Positions 1 to 10,857 of a stretch of DNA of 64,000 nucleotides are shown in pieces. The notes beneath the pieces are model-generated. The model was not told the DNA's origin. It ran no database searches and worked only from the letters and a program-made list of their open reading frames with translations. Within the stretch, counting starts at the first letter, position 1, and each line of letters begins with the position of its first letter. Source of the stretch: Golubevia sp. BC0850 (taxonomy: Eukaryota > Basidiomycota > Exobasidiomycetes > Golubeviales > Golubeviaceae); contig JAAVVG010000003.1 of assembly GCA_012976225.1 (NCBI GenBank), positions 496,001 through 560,000 of the forward strand, read 5' to 3'. The position numbers were made by a program, and so were the translations under genes.

Positions 1-2876
1 AGCAAAGTCGCTGAGGTAGAGGGAGAAGGAGAAGGACGCAACCATCGTCAGAATCCAAAGGTCCAAGTTCCCTGAGAGCTTGATTTTGACTCACCTCTTC
101 CTCAGCCCTAATTTCTTCACTCTTTCCTTCAGCTTGGCATCCATACTTCTCGAAAGGATGGAGACACATCTCCAAAACTCTAGCCAAGAAATCCGTGTCA
201 TTCCTTTCTTCCAAGCGATCGATGACTTCCTGTCCTACCCAATTTCTAAGAATGAACCTGGGGTTGTTCTGAAAGAGACAGAAAGAGTTTTGAACGGAAG
301 AGTTTTATCAGTGTACACTCAGATTACATTCCTTTCATTGGGTCGGACTCACCTGGTCCATCTCCTTTTTGACGATTTCTGAATCTCCTCCTTCCTTCTC
401 CAACCTTCCAGCGTAAACTTTCAGCCAAGAGACAACCGAGTCTCTCTTTAGACTTCTAACGAACTCAGGTAGACTCTTCTCATCATACCAATTCTCTGAG
501 AATGCCTTGACCAATTCGTCGACGCCTACCTTCTTTTCAAGAACTTTTCCGGCAAAGCCACTTAATCTTCTAATACTGCTACTGAAATCTAAATCCTCCA
601 AAACGCTTAAAAGAGGATCAATGATCTCACTTTGATCATTCTCTAACTCCTCCTTCAATCCTAATTTACTTCTCCAACTTTTCTTCCATTCATGAATCAG
701 AGTCGATGTGAAAAGCTTCTGAATGTCTTCTCCCAAAGTTTCTTCTGCGAGCTTGGACCACTTCTCTAACTGATCGGGGTCCGAATTGACGAGTTCCATT
801 GGCTTAGGAGCGACCTTGTTTTCGATTTCGAATCCTAGAACTACTGAAAGAGAAGACAGAAGTTGTTGTATGGCGAAAACTCCCATCGAAGGTTGCATTC
901 TATAAGCGTATCGACCTTCTCCATCTGAGTGATTACAGATCTGATTTTGATCGAAGAGGTCCATGAAAGCGTAAGGTCCATAATCTGTGGAATCGAATAG
1001 GAAAACGAAAGGTCAGCAATGTGTTCGCCCCGACTCTACTGATTGTCCCTCTCGAACTCACCAATCGTACTTCCATCCAAAGCAATGTTATCAGTATTCA
1101 AAACTCCATGCATGAATCCCTGAGTCTGCCAAAGCGCGAAAGTCTTTGCATTCCTTATAGCCACCTCTTCTAGCATTGCTCTAGCCCAAGGAGCTGGAGA
1201 CCCATCATTTCCAGGTAAGCCCAGTCTCTCACATCCTTCCAATTTCAAGACCTCTCTAGAAACATATTCTCCCAGGATCCTAGCTGATTCCCATTCAGCT
1301 CTACTCGAATGAATTTGAAAACAACCGATTCTGAGCCAAGAAGAATTTAACCTTGTAGTGATCCCAGCTGTGTTAACCTTCTCTCTCAGAACTTTGACCT
1401 CTGGAATCGAAACCATTGCTAAGGCTCTTGAAGTCGGGATTCTAAGGCCTGCCATTGCTTCGGATCCCAGGAATTCTCGGGTACTGGAAGCTAGAGTTGC
1501 TAAACCGTCTGCGAACCTTGAGTAAGGAGTTCGACCAGCTCCTTTGAGTTGGATTTCGACCCTTGAAGAAGTTTCAGGATTGACAGTTTCGACTGTAGAA
1601 ATGAAAGAGGTGGAACAAGGGGAGGAAAGTCAGCAGAGATCACAGTCAAGGTGAGAAGGTCAGGGACTACTCACGAAGTGTGATGGCTCTTCCATCTCCT
1701 AATTGACCAGCCCAGGTTCCAAATTGATGACTGGGAAAAAAGAGAAACATAGTGAGATCAGCGTGTGTCGAGGGTCCTTACCTATCTCCTCAGGGCGCAG
1801 AGCAACACTTCTGCCTCTCCTCTTCTTCCACCACCCTTCCCTTACTGCTCCATTCAGTACCCAATTCTATAACCCTACACTTTTTGTACTCACCCAGCAT
1901 AGCAAAGAGACCAGGGAGCATGTCCATTATCCCTCTCCAACCTCTCCTTCAATTCCCTTTCTCTCATCTCAACTCTCTCCTTCAATCCAACCCCTTTCCC
2001 ATTCTTCTGCATTTCCTCTTGAATTCGCCTAGCTTTCCTACCATATCCAGCATCCATATCATTTACCTCTTCCTTCCCCTTCGGAAAGCTAGCCAAGACC
2101 TTTCTTCCACTCAAAACCTCAGATAACTCTCTTCTATCACTCTCCTGCTGACTCTTAGCTTCTCCTAAAGAATCAACAATCGGACCAGAAGAATATGAAT
2201 CAGGACCTTCTTTTCCTGAATGTCTGTGAATGAACTCCAATGAGTCACCAATACTTAAATGAGGTAAACAGTCTTTGAGAGCTGAAGTTGAGATGGCTAG
2301 TAATCTTGAGGAAGGGAATGAAGAAGTTGATCTCCCTTTCGATAGATAGGAATTTAATAACCCATTTCCGCTTTCAGTTTCATTGTCTGTTGATAGGTGT
2401 ATGTCATAATCTCTCATCACAGATTCTATCTCTTCCATTCTTCTCTCCATTGCATCTTGTTCTTTCTTCTCTTTCTCCTCTTCTGTTAACTCAGCTGAAT
2501 CTTCCTCTTCTCGTTCTATCTCTTGTTTTTGAGATTCGCCCATTGAAATGCCAGTCTCAGAATCAGGTTTGGGGAAATCATAAGGAAAACTTAAAGTTAA
2601 AGGAGTTAAGAATGAGAAATGAGATCCTTGAGCAACAGGTCTAGATCTTCTAACGTAACTTGGTAATGATCCTGGAACTGAAAGGATAGAATTGGGTTTG
2701 GGTGTTAAGGGATCTGCTAGCAGATTGTTCGTTAATCTTGAACTTGGTTGAATTGGTGGGAGATCAGAAATCGAGTGAGTGGAGGTGATTGAAGATGAAG
2801 AAGATGAAGATGTTGAAGCCATTTTGATGTTCAAGTTTCGATTGGTCTGATTAAGTAGACTTCTGTGAAATCTCAT
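1..2876 (-). CDS. FMP40: SelO/Fmp40 family protein adenylyltransferase, 3' end beyond the window
   Basis: Pseudokinase of the selenoprotein O family, which transfers AMP to target proteins and is mitochondrial in yeast (family knowledge). Exons on the minus strand: 2876-1894, 1730-1675, 1592-1062, 984-353, 268-95 and 10-<1; all joins keep phase. About 795 residues are visible. Motifs in order: YAGHQFGTWAGQLGDGRA, QLKGAGRTPYSRFADG, REFLGSEAM, MHGVLNTDN followed across an intron by DYGPYAFMD, ICNHSDGEGRYAY, and NNPRFILRNWVGQEVI. The last ten bases encode RLC, which matches the start of the SelO C-terminal tail, so only a few residues are missing. The protein is longer than usual because exon 1 holds a Ser/Glu/Lys-rich insertion before the YAGHQFG motif. 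The first 18 residues are basic and could be a mitochondrial presequence; a second Met at codon 19 could give a shorter form. Confidence 0.93.
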
Positions 2877-3083
2877 GAAATTGTAAGGATCAAAAGATGA
2901 TGTTGGGAGAAGAGAGAAGTAAGAATCAAATCATCAGATTCGGATGCCAAATGCCGTTGATAAGCGTCTCGCTCAAATAAATTTGCCACCTGAGATTTCA
3001 AGCTTCAAGATTCAGACTTTCAGTTTGGCAGATTTGTTCATTCAGCAAACAAGAAAAAGGCAAATGGCATTGGTTTCAAGGGG

Positions 3084-4150
3084 CTACCAAGCAACTTTGC
3101 CATCTTTGTTGACAAACACTCCAGATTCACCATTCACATCAACAGCTGCCTTGACAATCGCTTCAGCTCCCGACTCAGGTGGGTTCGTACCTCTATTCTC
3201 ATTCAAATTCGTGGCACAGTATCCTGTTCCCCACGAGAGAGAAGTAGATGGAAGAGAGTCAAGAACAGATTTAGCAAGTCAAATGGCAACTGGCTATGCA
3301 ATTGTTTCCGAAACCATCAATAACAAGAGACTCACCTGGACAAACACTGACGACTCTAATTTCTGGTTTCAATACAGCGTAGAAACCTGTCAGTGCGTTT
3401 AAAGCTGCCTTACTAGTGTTATAACCTAGAGCGTGAACAGACTTGAAAGGATTTTCAGGATTAACTCTTTCAGCGATAGATCCTAGAGTACTTGAGACAT
3501 TGATGATAGAAGCTTTTTGAGTGGATTTGCTGTCGAGGTGCCAAGGAAGGTGGTGAAGTGAAAGAGAAAAGCGAAAAGATGGTGAGATGGGAAGCTCGTC
3601 TGGTCATCTGGACGATATCGAAAAGGACCACTCACCTGAGAGCTGGTAAGAAAGCATCGATGACAGAAGCTACCCCAAAGACATTGGTTTCATAAGTTGA
3701 CTTCATAGCATCTCTGACAGAGATTCCATTTCCAGCAGTGTCTGTGAAGCAAAGCAAAGGATGTAAGGAGTCAGAGGTGATCAACCACTTCGATCAATCT
3801 TTAAGTAGCTTAGCCATCTCCAGTTCTCCACAGCTGTAACCAATTACCATGAAAAAGCCGTGCTCACCTCCAATAATACCTGCGTTATTGATCAAACAGT
3901 CCAAGCTCTGCAACTCCCCCAATTTAGCAGCTGTTTCAATGGACTCATCATCAGTGACGTTGATTTGAACCAATTTGACTGAAGAGCTTGAATCGTTCTT
4001 TGGATTCGAACTTAACTTCTCCACTGCGGCTTGACCCTTTGGGAGATCTCTGCTACTTAAATAGATTTGATTCCCCGGGCTTTTGAGAAGCAGTTCGACT
4101 GTAGCGTATCCCAACCCTTGGTTTCCTCCTGTGATTAAGTACTTGGTCAT
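3084..4150 (-). CDS. Short-chain dehydrogenase/reductase, carbonyl reductase-like
   Basis: Classical SDR that should use NAD(P)H to reduce a carbonyl substrate; the substrate cannot be read from the sequence. Exons on the minus strand: 4150-3868, 3741-3636, 3529-3336 and 3223-3084, giving 240 residues with all phases consistent. Visible motifs: the nucleotide-binding TGGNQGLG near residue 7, the NNAG structural motif at the end of exon 1, the catalytic Ser in INVSSTLGS, YNTSKAA with the catalytic Tyr and Lys, and a VCPGYCATNLN segment whose Gly codon is split by the last intron. The C-terminal part, ending GVFVNKDGKVAW, resembles fungal carbonyl reductase-like SDRs. No signal peptide or membrane segment is seen, so it is probably cytosolic. 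The gene lies 207 bases downstream of nothing but the SelO start and is transcribed the same way. Confidence 0.9.
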
Positions 4151-4644
4151 TTTTTGGAGATGTTAGACTGTAAGGGGAGAAAAAGCTCGAAGAAAAAGAG
4201 AGGAGGAGAGTTTTTATATCCAGCAACTTCTTCCAACTCTTCGAGGGTCCATCATAACGTCAGCATATTTTCAACACCGCGGCCGATATTCCCTACACCT
4301 GTACGAGAGAAATCCGATTGGAATGGAGTTTCCCGATCTGCTGAGGCTTTCACTTCGTTGAAAGGTATTGAGCATGGCAAAAAGTCAGGCTGGATTATTT
4401 TTTGATCTCTTCGTGTCTGAGTTGGAGGGGTGTGCTTTTCATGTCGACCTCTCTGAGGGCCGTAGACTAAGTCGCATACACAGATGATCAGAACCTCAAA
4501 CAAGTTGAGTTTCGAGCGTAGAATTTTGGGATGGAGGAATAGATTACAGAGCTTAAAGAACAAAACAACGGCTTCCCACTTTCCCACTTCTGTTTCCCAA
4601 CCCTCCGACTACACCTCTCCTGGCCCTTTCCTTCGTCTCTTAAA
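4151..4644. other. Intergenic region upstream of the SDR gene
   Basis: This stretch separates the SDR start codon from the stop codon of the CinA-like gene on the same strand. Open frames here are short and low in complexity, and I see no supported gene. It should contain the SDR promoter and the terminator of the next gene. Confidence 0.5.
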
Positions 4645-6290
4645 TCACAACTTCTCCCCCGGTTCCTCACCAACTTTTCCCTGACTGACGATCTTAGCAT
4701 CTAACTCCTTCTCGACATCTTTGCCCAATTCCACCAATCTGTCCAAATCATTTCCAATCAAACTGACATCGACACCTGCATTCCATTTAGGGTAGCTTCC
4801 AAGCTTGATTCCTTCTTTTTTGCAGATCTCGTTCAACCTGTTCAAATATGGTGAGATTGAAGATTCAGGCATCTTAGTGTGAACTAGTAGGCGGAAAGGT
4901 TTTGGACTGTCCTTATCGATTGGAAGGTAAGCTTCAAGACCCATAAGTAGAGCTTCGAATAGTCTGGGAACTCCAGGAAGAATGCAAAGCTTTCCTCCAA
5001 GTCGAATGACTGGGACCCAGAGAGAGTCGGTCGGGAAGATGACCTGTAGAAGGGTGGTTGAAGTAGACGTTAGAGCTCACAAAAGAATGAAGTAAACTTC
5101 TCTCTTCTCTTTGAGATAGCATCTTTGAGCTCCGCTCACCTCAACATTCTTGCTTGGGAAGAGAGCCATTCTTTTTCTGGCAGTCATCTGCTCTTCAGTT
5201 TGCTCGCCGAAGTTCCTTCTCTTGCTGACGATCGCCATTCTTTGAAGCGTCTCATCACTGAAAGACGAGAGAAAAGTGAAAAGACCCAAGGTTAGAAAGT
5301 TTGACCGAATGAGCAAAATGGTCGAAATGCCAGAACCTTTCCTTGGGCCATCCTCCCCCTCGCAGCTACGTCCTCCTTCATAAACTCACTCATACTGCAA
5401 AGGCTCAGCATTGAAAGCTTTAGCCATACTCTGATAAGTGATATCATCATGAGTTGGTCCAATCCCACCAGAGCTGATAACCCAATCGTACTTCTCACTC
5501 ATCCTCCTTGCTGCCTCGATGATTTCCTCCTCGTCGTCTGCGATGACCTCAATTCTCTTCAAATCGATTCCAGCAGTGAAACAGAACTGGGCCAAAAAGT
5601 TCGAGTTGGTGTCTTTGGTCTTTCCGTTCAAGACCTCATCACCGATGATTAGACAACTGTAGAGGAGAGGAGAGAGGTGATTAGATATGGAAGTGTAAGA
5701 GAGGCATGCAGCTGACCGAGCAGATTGAAATGTGAAAAGTATTGCCAGAAGTTTCAGGCTTCCTTCAGAATGCTTCCCATAAGGAATGGAGTGGTCCGAG
5801 TGGGCTACCTGCTGAACTCTTATCAAAACAGTGATCTCTCCAAGAGCTCTTCCTCACTCAATCAGATTTTCTCCCTTCACGAATAAGACGCCATCGGAGT
5901 AGTCTACAGTCGTTTCAGGCAGTCGATCGTTGAGTAGGAATACTGGACTTTGGTTCCCAAACTTTGCTGCACATTGTCCTCCTGTTCGAGCTTACGTTTA
6001 CTATTTGAACGGAGCCTCACTCACCCAGCAGTTTTGACAAATTTTCCTTCTCCTAAAGGGTTCTTCTTTGGAATTGGAGTCTTTGTGAACCTTGGATTGT
6101 CTTCGAAAGAGGATGACATGTTTCGAGAGCTCAAGTTGAAGTTTATCGAGTTGGTGGAGGAGAACTGGCGATTGAAGGGATTCTTGACAGCAGCTGACTT
6201 GTCGAAGAGTTGAATTGAATTGGAAGATGCAGGTAGTTGAGTTGAAATTGAATTGAACCTGATTCTGCTTTGCGAAACAATTCGATTCAT
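4645..6290 (-). CDS. CinA/FLAD1-type molybdopterin-binding-domain protein
   Basis: Stand-alone protein with the MoCF-biosynthesis fold also found in bacterial CinA and in the N-terminal half of animal FAD synthase. In those families the domain hydrolyses dinucleotides such as FAD or ADP-ribose; its fungal role is not settled. Exons on the minus strand: 6290-6025, 5656-5390, 5257-5140 and 5043-4645, giving 349 residues with phases matching at every join. Motifs: [29 protein letters not shown] (the GGxGPTxDD signature), KRMALFPS and [15 protein letters not shown]. The N-terminal 70 or so residues are Ser/Asn/Arg-rich and could be a mitochondrial presequence. The first intron is 368 bases, long for this window, but no extra exon is needed to keep the frame. 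There is no nucleotidyltransferase half, so it is not a complete FAD synthase. Confidence 0.88.
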
Positions 6291-7909
6291 GAAGGACCTG
6301 TTGGGTTCTAACCTTTCAAGAAAGCTGTTGGCACTTTTGGGTCACGGAGAACAACTTCACCGATCTGAGATCTCGAAAGATCACTCGAACCGTTCCGTTG
6401 CTCTCCGATCTCTAAGAGGGTTATTGGGGAATCGACCAGCAAACTTGCAAACAAAAAGCTGGGTTGAAGGTTGAACCTTCTTGACGGAGCGTTCTCCTCT
6501 CCCCAAGCGAACATCTTTTGAGCTCGTTTGATCGAGGAATGAGACAACAAAAGCCTGTTCCCAACATGTCCGATGCTTTACCCTCCAACTCGGAAAGCAG
6601 GGAGCAGGACCTTGTCTGGTAGCAGAGAGAACAAGTGCGACAGAAAGAGAAGATTCTCCCCGAGTGGCGAAGAATCGCGAGGCAAATCTCGCTCTGAGAA
6701 AGAGAGAGTAAGCTACTCACGAGAGGATAACAGAACCTATCAAAGATATGTAAGATCCTTCCAAGCCCTTTCCGAGTGGGAGCACGATTCAGTCTCGAAC
6801 GTCGAACCGAATCCCTCAGCTCTCTAATTGCCAGTTACCACAGTTCACCCAGCATCCCCCAGTCCTGAGAACTGATCCATCAATTAGAACCAAGCTCATC
6901 TCAAGGGGCTTTGTTTGAGAAATGAGTCTTTGGATCGAGTCGGTGGACCAGGTAGGATATGGTGACACGGCCATTGAACGGTACGGTGAGACTTCTATCG
7001 AATCAGAGATAGCGGATGGGGCGGCGGATGGACGGATGTAGACAGAGCTCCTGAGAGATCCCTGGAAGGGTGGACTTGCAAAAAGGTAAAAGATGTGAGA
7101 GATGGGAAAAAGAGAATGGAGAGACATCCAAAGCGGAAGAAGAAGAAAAAGAAAGGAAGGAAGGAACAAATTCTCTTCACCTCCACGCGAGCTTTCCTCA
7201 GCTTGAAGTTTGAGTCTCCGTTTTCTTTTCTGTTTCTTTTTGGAATGAAAAAAGAAGTGAAACGATTGATTCAATGAAATTATTCTCGTTTGAGAGGTTT
7301 TGAAAAAAGAGAAGCGGTGTGTCTACATTGACAAAGAGGTGCTTCGAGATAAAAAGTTGGAGGTTCTAGAAGGCAAAAGTAGTTGTAGATATAGACAGAT
7401 GGATTTGTAGAAAGTGAAGCTGGAAAGGGAGAATTATGGATGGTTGTTAATCAAGCCTTCGACCATTTAGTTGAGGTCTTGAAGTCTCTGCTTGAAGATC
7501 CGACCTTGAAAGTGATCTCTCCAGAAGGAATGTGTCATCTCTGAGTGAGAGTACTCCAGACAGAGACATCCTTACGACGAAGAGTGAAGGTGGCGGTCTT
7601 CGATTCCCCGGCAGAGAGCCAAAGCTTCTCGAATACATTGGATCAGCTAAGGAGCTGGAAGAGTAGAGACGAAGAAATTGGTAGAAGGCAACTCCAACCA
7701 TGAGGTTGGCGCTCAGCGGGAGAGGATACGTTATTTTACACGGTGATTGGATCGGAGAAGGGGATGTTATGACACACAGATAAGTAGTGAAATTTATAAG
7801 GAGGCAAAGGTGGCTCGATCGAAAGGAATTAAGCGACACAAAGGATGCACAGCTACCTTTTGAAAAGTTGACAGGGTCGAGAAGATCTGAAAGGTCAAGT
7901 CTCTCGTGC
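6291..7909. other. 1.6 kb gap with no supported gene
   Basis: Between the start of the CinA-like gene and the stop of the aquaporin gene. Both strands carry ORFs of 60 to 190 codons, but they are rich in Ser/Arg/Lys or in homopolymers (for example a lysine run coded near 7137-7170), contain no family motif I recognise, and do not chain through splice signals in a convincing way. The A/G-rich tracts at 7090-7170 and 7230-7330 look like ordinary flanking sequence. Confidence 0.4.
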
Positions 7910-8764
7910 TCAACCGGAGTGCTCAGATTCCTTCTCGTAATTGACTTTTGGAGGGACTTCAGAAAATCTAGTAGCAGAAGTTCTGGTCCTCTTGAGTATG
8001 AGAGCGGAAGCGTCACCACCCTTAGACTGAACGCGTGTGATCCTTTCCTCCAAAATGTCGTCGTGAACCTTCATGGCCTCTTCGTGTTGAGCCTTGTCTG
8101 TGGCGAGATTATCGGAGAGAATTACCCCTTGAGGTGGTCCTGGTGAATAGAGAGAAGGCAATTAGCGGGGGTGCGATGTCGAAGAAGGGTAAATGTACTC
8201 ACTCCTGGTGTCGGAAAAAAAATAGGTGTAGATGCCAGCTCCTACCAAACTGGCTAGAACGTTTGTCAGGGCAGTAATGGCCGAGTAGTCTGAGGGAAAG
8301 CAGTCGCTTCCATACAGGGCTCCACAGGCAAAGCGTCCACCAAGGTCACGGGCGCTGTTAGCTAGGGAAGAAGCGAGTGAGAGAGGGGAGAGAAGGTGGG
8401 TCGTCAGTCTGCATCCAAATGAATCTCTTCCTTCTGATCGACTCACTCGCAATTCCACCAGTTGAGAACCCCCAAATTGCAACAGCATAAGCTAGACCAA
8501 TGGTGTAAGGAGCCGCAATTGGACTCTGTACGGGAAAAATGAAATGAGCAGCAAGAGAGAGAAGTGAGCGAAGCAGGCCTTTCGAAGTGAAGAAAGAGAA
8601 GTAGCAGCTGTCCTTTCCCTTTGACTTACAGTGAAGACATTGGAGCTGTCTAGTTGACTCCAAATTACAAGAGCGATTCCGACTTGTGAGTGAAAGGGGA
8701 TTGGATAGAAGATAAAGAGTATCTCAGCAGGAGAGCACCATCGGTGGCTAACGATTCTGGAGGA

Positions 8765-8834
<70 letters not shown>

Positions 8835-10215
8835 CACCATCGCAGATGAACTCATTCACAAAGTTTGTCCCTGAACTACGGCCAGCAGCGGGGAAAAGAG
8901 CAAAGATACCTGCTGGTCCAGTCTTGGTAAAGATTTGTGCATCGAGGCCACCAGCTCGTAGGAGAGCCTCGTAACCATCGATTTCTGGCTTGAACATAAC
9001 GTAGATGAGCAGACTGGATACAAAAGATCCCAACACTTGCCAGAAAATAAAGTAAGAAACGTATTTCAAAGGAAAGCCCTTGAACAACCACTGAGCGATC
9101 GTGATGCCGGGGTGGAAGTGACCACCAGAAGCTGAAGCGCAGACAATCACTGCGAACTAAAATCAGTGATTTTCGTGAAGCGACAGAGAGAGCGAGTCAG
9201 CGATTCAGATTCGCGCTGGCGAGAGATTCGAGCCCTCGAGTCAGTCTCGAGAAAGACAAGCGGAACTCACAGTAACGCCAAAACCGTAAGCGAGTCCGAC
9301 CATGGTGAGATCACCTTGTGGAGTTCCAGCGACAGTTGTTAAGATCAGAGTTGCTTGGGCCATCTGAGTATTGAGGAGTCCAGGAGGGAGGCAGAGAGAA
9401 GTCGGCTTCAGTCGTCATCTGGGAGCTCTGAGGCTCAAGGGATGGAGGTATATACTCACTTGGCCGCCTGATTCCACATGGCAAAGGAAGAATGGCACAA
9501 AGCGAACAGAGAAAGAAGGAGAGATCGTAGCAGGAGTAAAATTTCGAGAGGACGGGTCAGACCAGAGAAGGGTCAGAGGGTAGGTAAAGGAGTGATGACA
9601 CCATAATGGTACGAACAGATGCAATAGAAAGCGACCTTGGATTTATAATTAGAAAAGAGGAGAAAAAAATGGAGGAGAAGTCGAAGGCAGAGGAGGGAAT
9701 GAAGTCAGTGACACTTCAGCTTGGCAAACGAAACCCCAGCCCTCAAACTCGCTTTTCTGAAGTTCTGGTAGCGACAAACGCTGTTGAATCAAGGAGATTT
9801 TGAGAGAGACCGCGACCTCTCCGTGACCTCTTACCCACGCCGAATGCTTCAGCTAGACCTGCTTGTAGCCACAATGGGCGATGAGAGTCCCAAACTTTTC
9901 GATGACGCATGGCACTCAGTCCTGCGGTTTTCGCAACATTTGTCTGTCTTTCAGCAATTTCGGAAATTCCTATTGAATCAGACAAGAGATGAATAAATCA
10001 AGGAGCTTAGCAAGGTGTCTACCGAAGGGCTCGAAGCTTCGTCGAAGAGAATAAAACCTCGTCACCTCGTCGCCTCCGCTAAACCTCGCGTCAGACTCAC
10101 CGAGCTCTAGTTGTCCTTCTTGAAGACGACTGCGTTGGAAGTGATGAGCTTCATGGCCGTTTGAGGTGCGCTGGGTTTCCTCGGCTGAGTGGTAGGTTGG
10201 TTGGCTGGCAGACAT
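7910..10215 (-). CDS. Aquaporin/aquaglyceroporin (MIP family) with unusual pore motifs
   Basis: Membrane channel of the major intrinsic protein family. Exons on the minus strand: 10215-10101, 9969-9835, 9635-9460, 9363-9271, 9156-8838, 8682-8640, 8525-8457, 8361-8203 and 8139-7910. Membrane segments are evident from WLQAGLAEAFGV (first helix), MVGLAYGFGVTFAVIVCASA (second helix) and the later hydrophobic stretches. The first pore loop reads SGGHFHPGITIA, so NPA is replaced by HPG; the second reads NSARDLGGR, so NPA is replaced by NSA. The ARDLGGR context makes the family call secure. The third exon, which should finish the first helix, is the weakest part of the model: it joins in phase on both sides but adds about 58 residues of atypical sequence. 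The C-terminal tail of about 75 residues is hydrophilic and probably cytosolic. Confidence 0.85.
8767..8832. repeat. (GA)33 microsatellite inside an aquaporin intron
   Basis: Sixty-six bases of uninterrupted GA dinucleotide. Read on the aquaporin strand it is (TC)33 and begins directly after the GTGAG donor of the intron between 8838 and 8682. It is the longest simple repeat in the window. Confidence 0.97.
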
Positions 10216-10857
10216 GGTTGTTGTGTGGCGGGAAAGGGGGGTGGAAAGAGGTGACAATTTTGCCAGAGCAGGAGAGAGAGAGAGAGAGAATGGGGAGGAA
10301 GGAGAAGAGGAAGGGAGGAACGAATGAGGAGGGAAAGAGAAAGTCTCAAATCTCTTTAAGAATGACTCAAGGAGTGTGGGGCACCGATGAGTGGATCTTG
10401 GGTCGAGCCCAAATCTTGGAACTCGACACTCGTTCCCCTCTCCGCAACCTCTCGTTTGAGATATAGGGAAGCAGATCCGAGAGAACAATGAATGGGCTCC
10501 AGGAGAAGCCAGGAGCACGGTAATTAGTTGCCGTCACCCTCTTTGGATTCAGTTCTCTAGACGGATTTTCTCACCCCGCCTCTGACTCGCAACTGCAACT
10601 TCCTCTTGATGTTAGAGTCCAACAAGATGGAGATAAGATTATGAGCCAGCAGAGAGAACATCATGGATATCTATGGACTTGGGCAAACTAGGATGTCTAC
10701 TCTGGGAACGTAAAAGAGAGGGGAGTCAATAAGGACTCAAATAAAACAAAAGATGTTCTTGGAAAGGGTGTAAAAGTACAGATTGGATTTGAATTGATTA
10801 TGCCATGAATCTCGAAATTGATATATGCCTGCAGTTGCTGTAGTGGGGTGTTTGTTC
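10216..10857. other. Intergenic region upstream of the aquaporin gene
   Basis: It lies between the aquaporin start codon and the stop codon of the phosphatase-like gene, both on the minus strand. Only short low-complexity ORFs are present. A GAGA-rich tract near 10270-10340 lies just upstream of the aquaporin start and is probably 5' leader or promoter sequence. Confidence 0.4.

Noticed and set aside
2944-3402. A 152-codon plus-strand ORF
   Set aside because: It is the reverse-strand shadow of the last two exons of the SDR gene.
6573-7274. Arg/Ser-rich and Lys-rich ORFs on both strands, superficially like an SR protein
   Set aside because: They overlap on opposite strands, arise from purine and pyrimidine tracts, have no RNA-binding domain, and do not connect through splice sites.
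9460-9635. An 8-base microexon joining TATG to GGCCAA in the aquaporin
   Set aside because: On rechecking, the preceding acceptor sets another frame, in which the longer exon is open and in phase on both sides, so the microexon is not needed.
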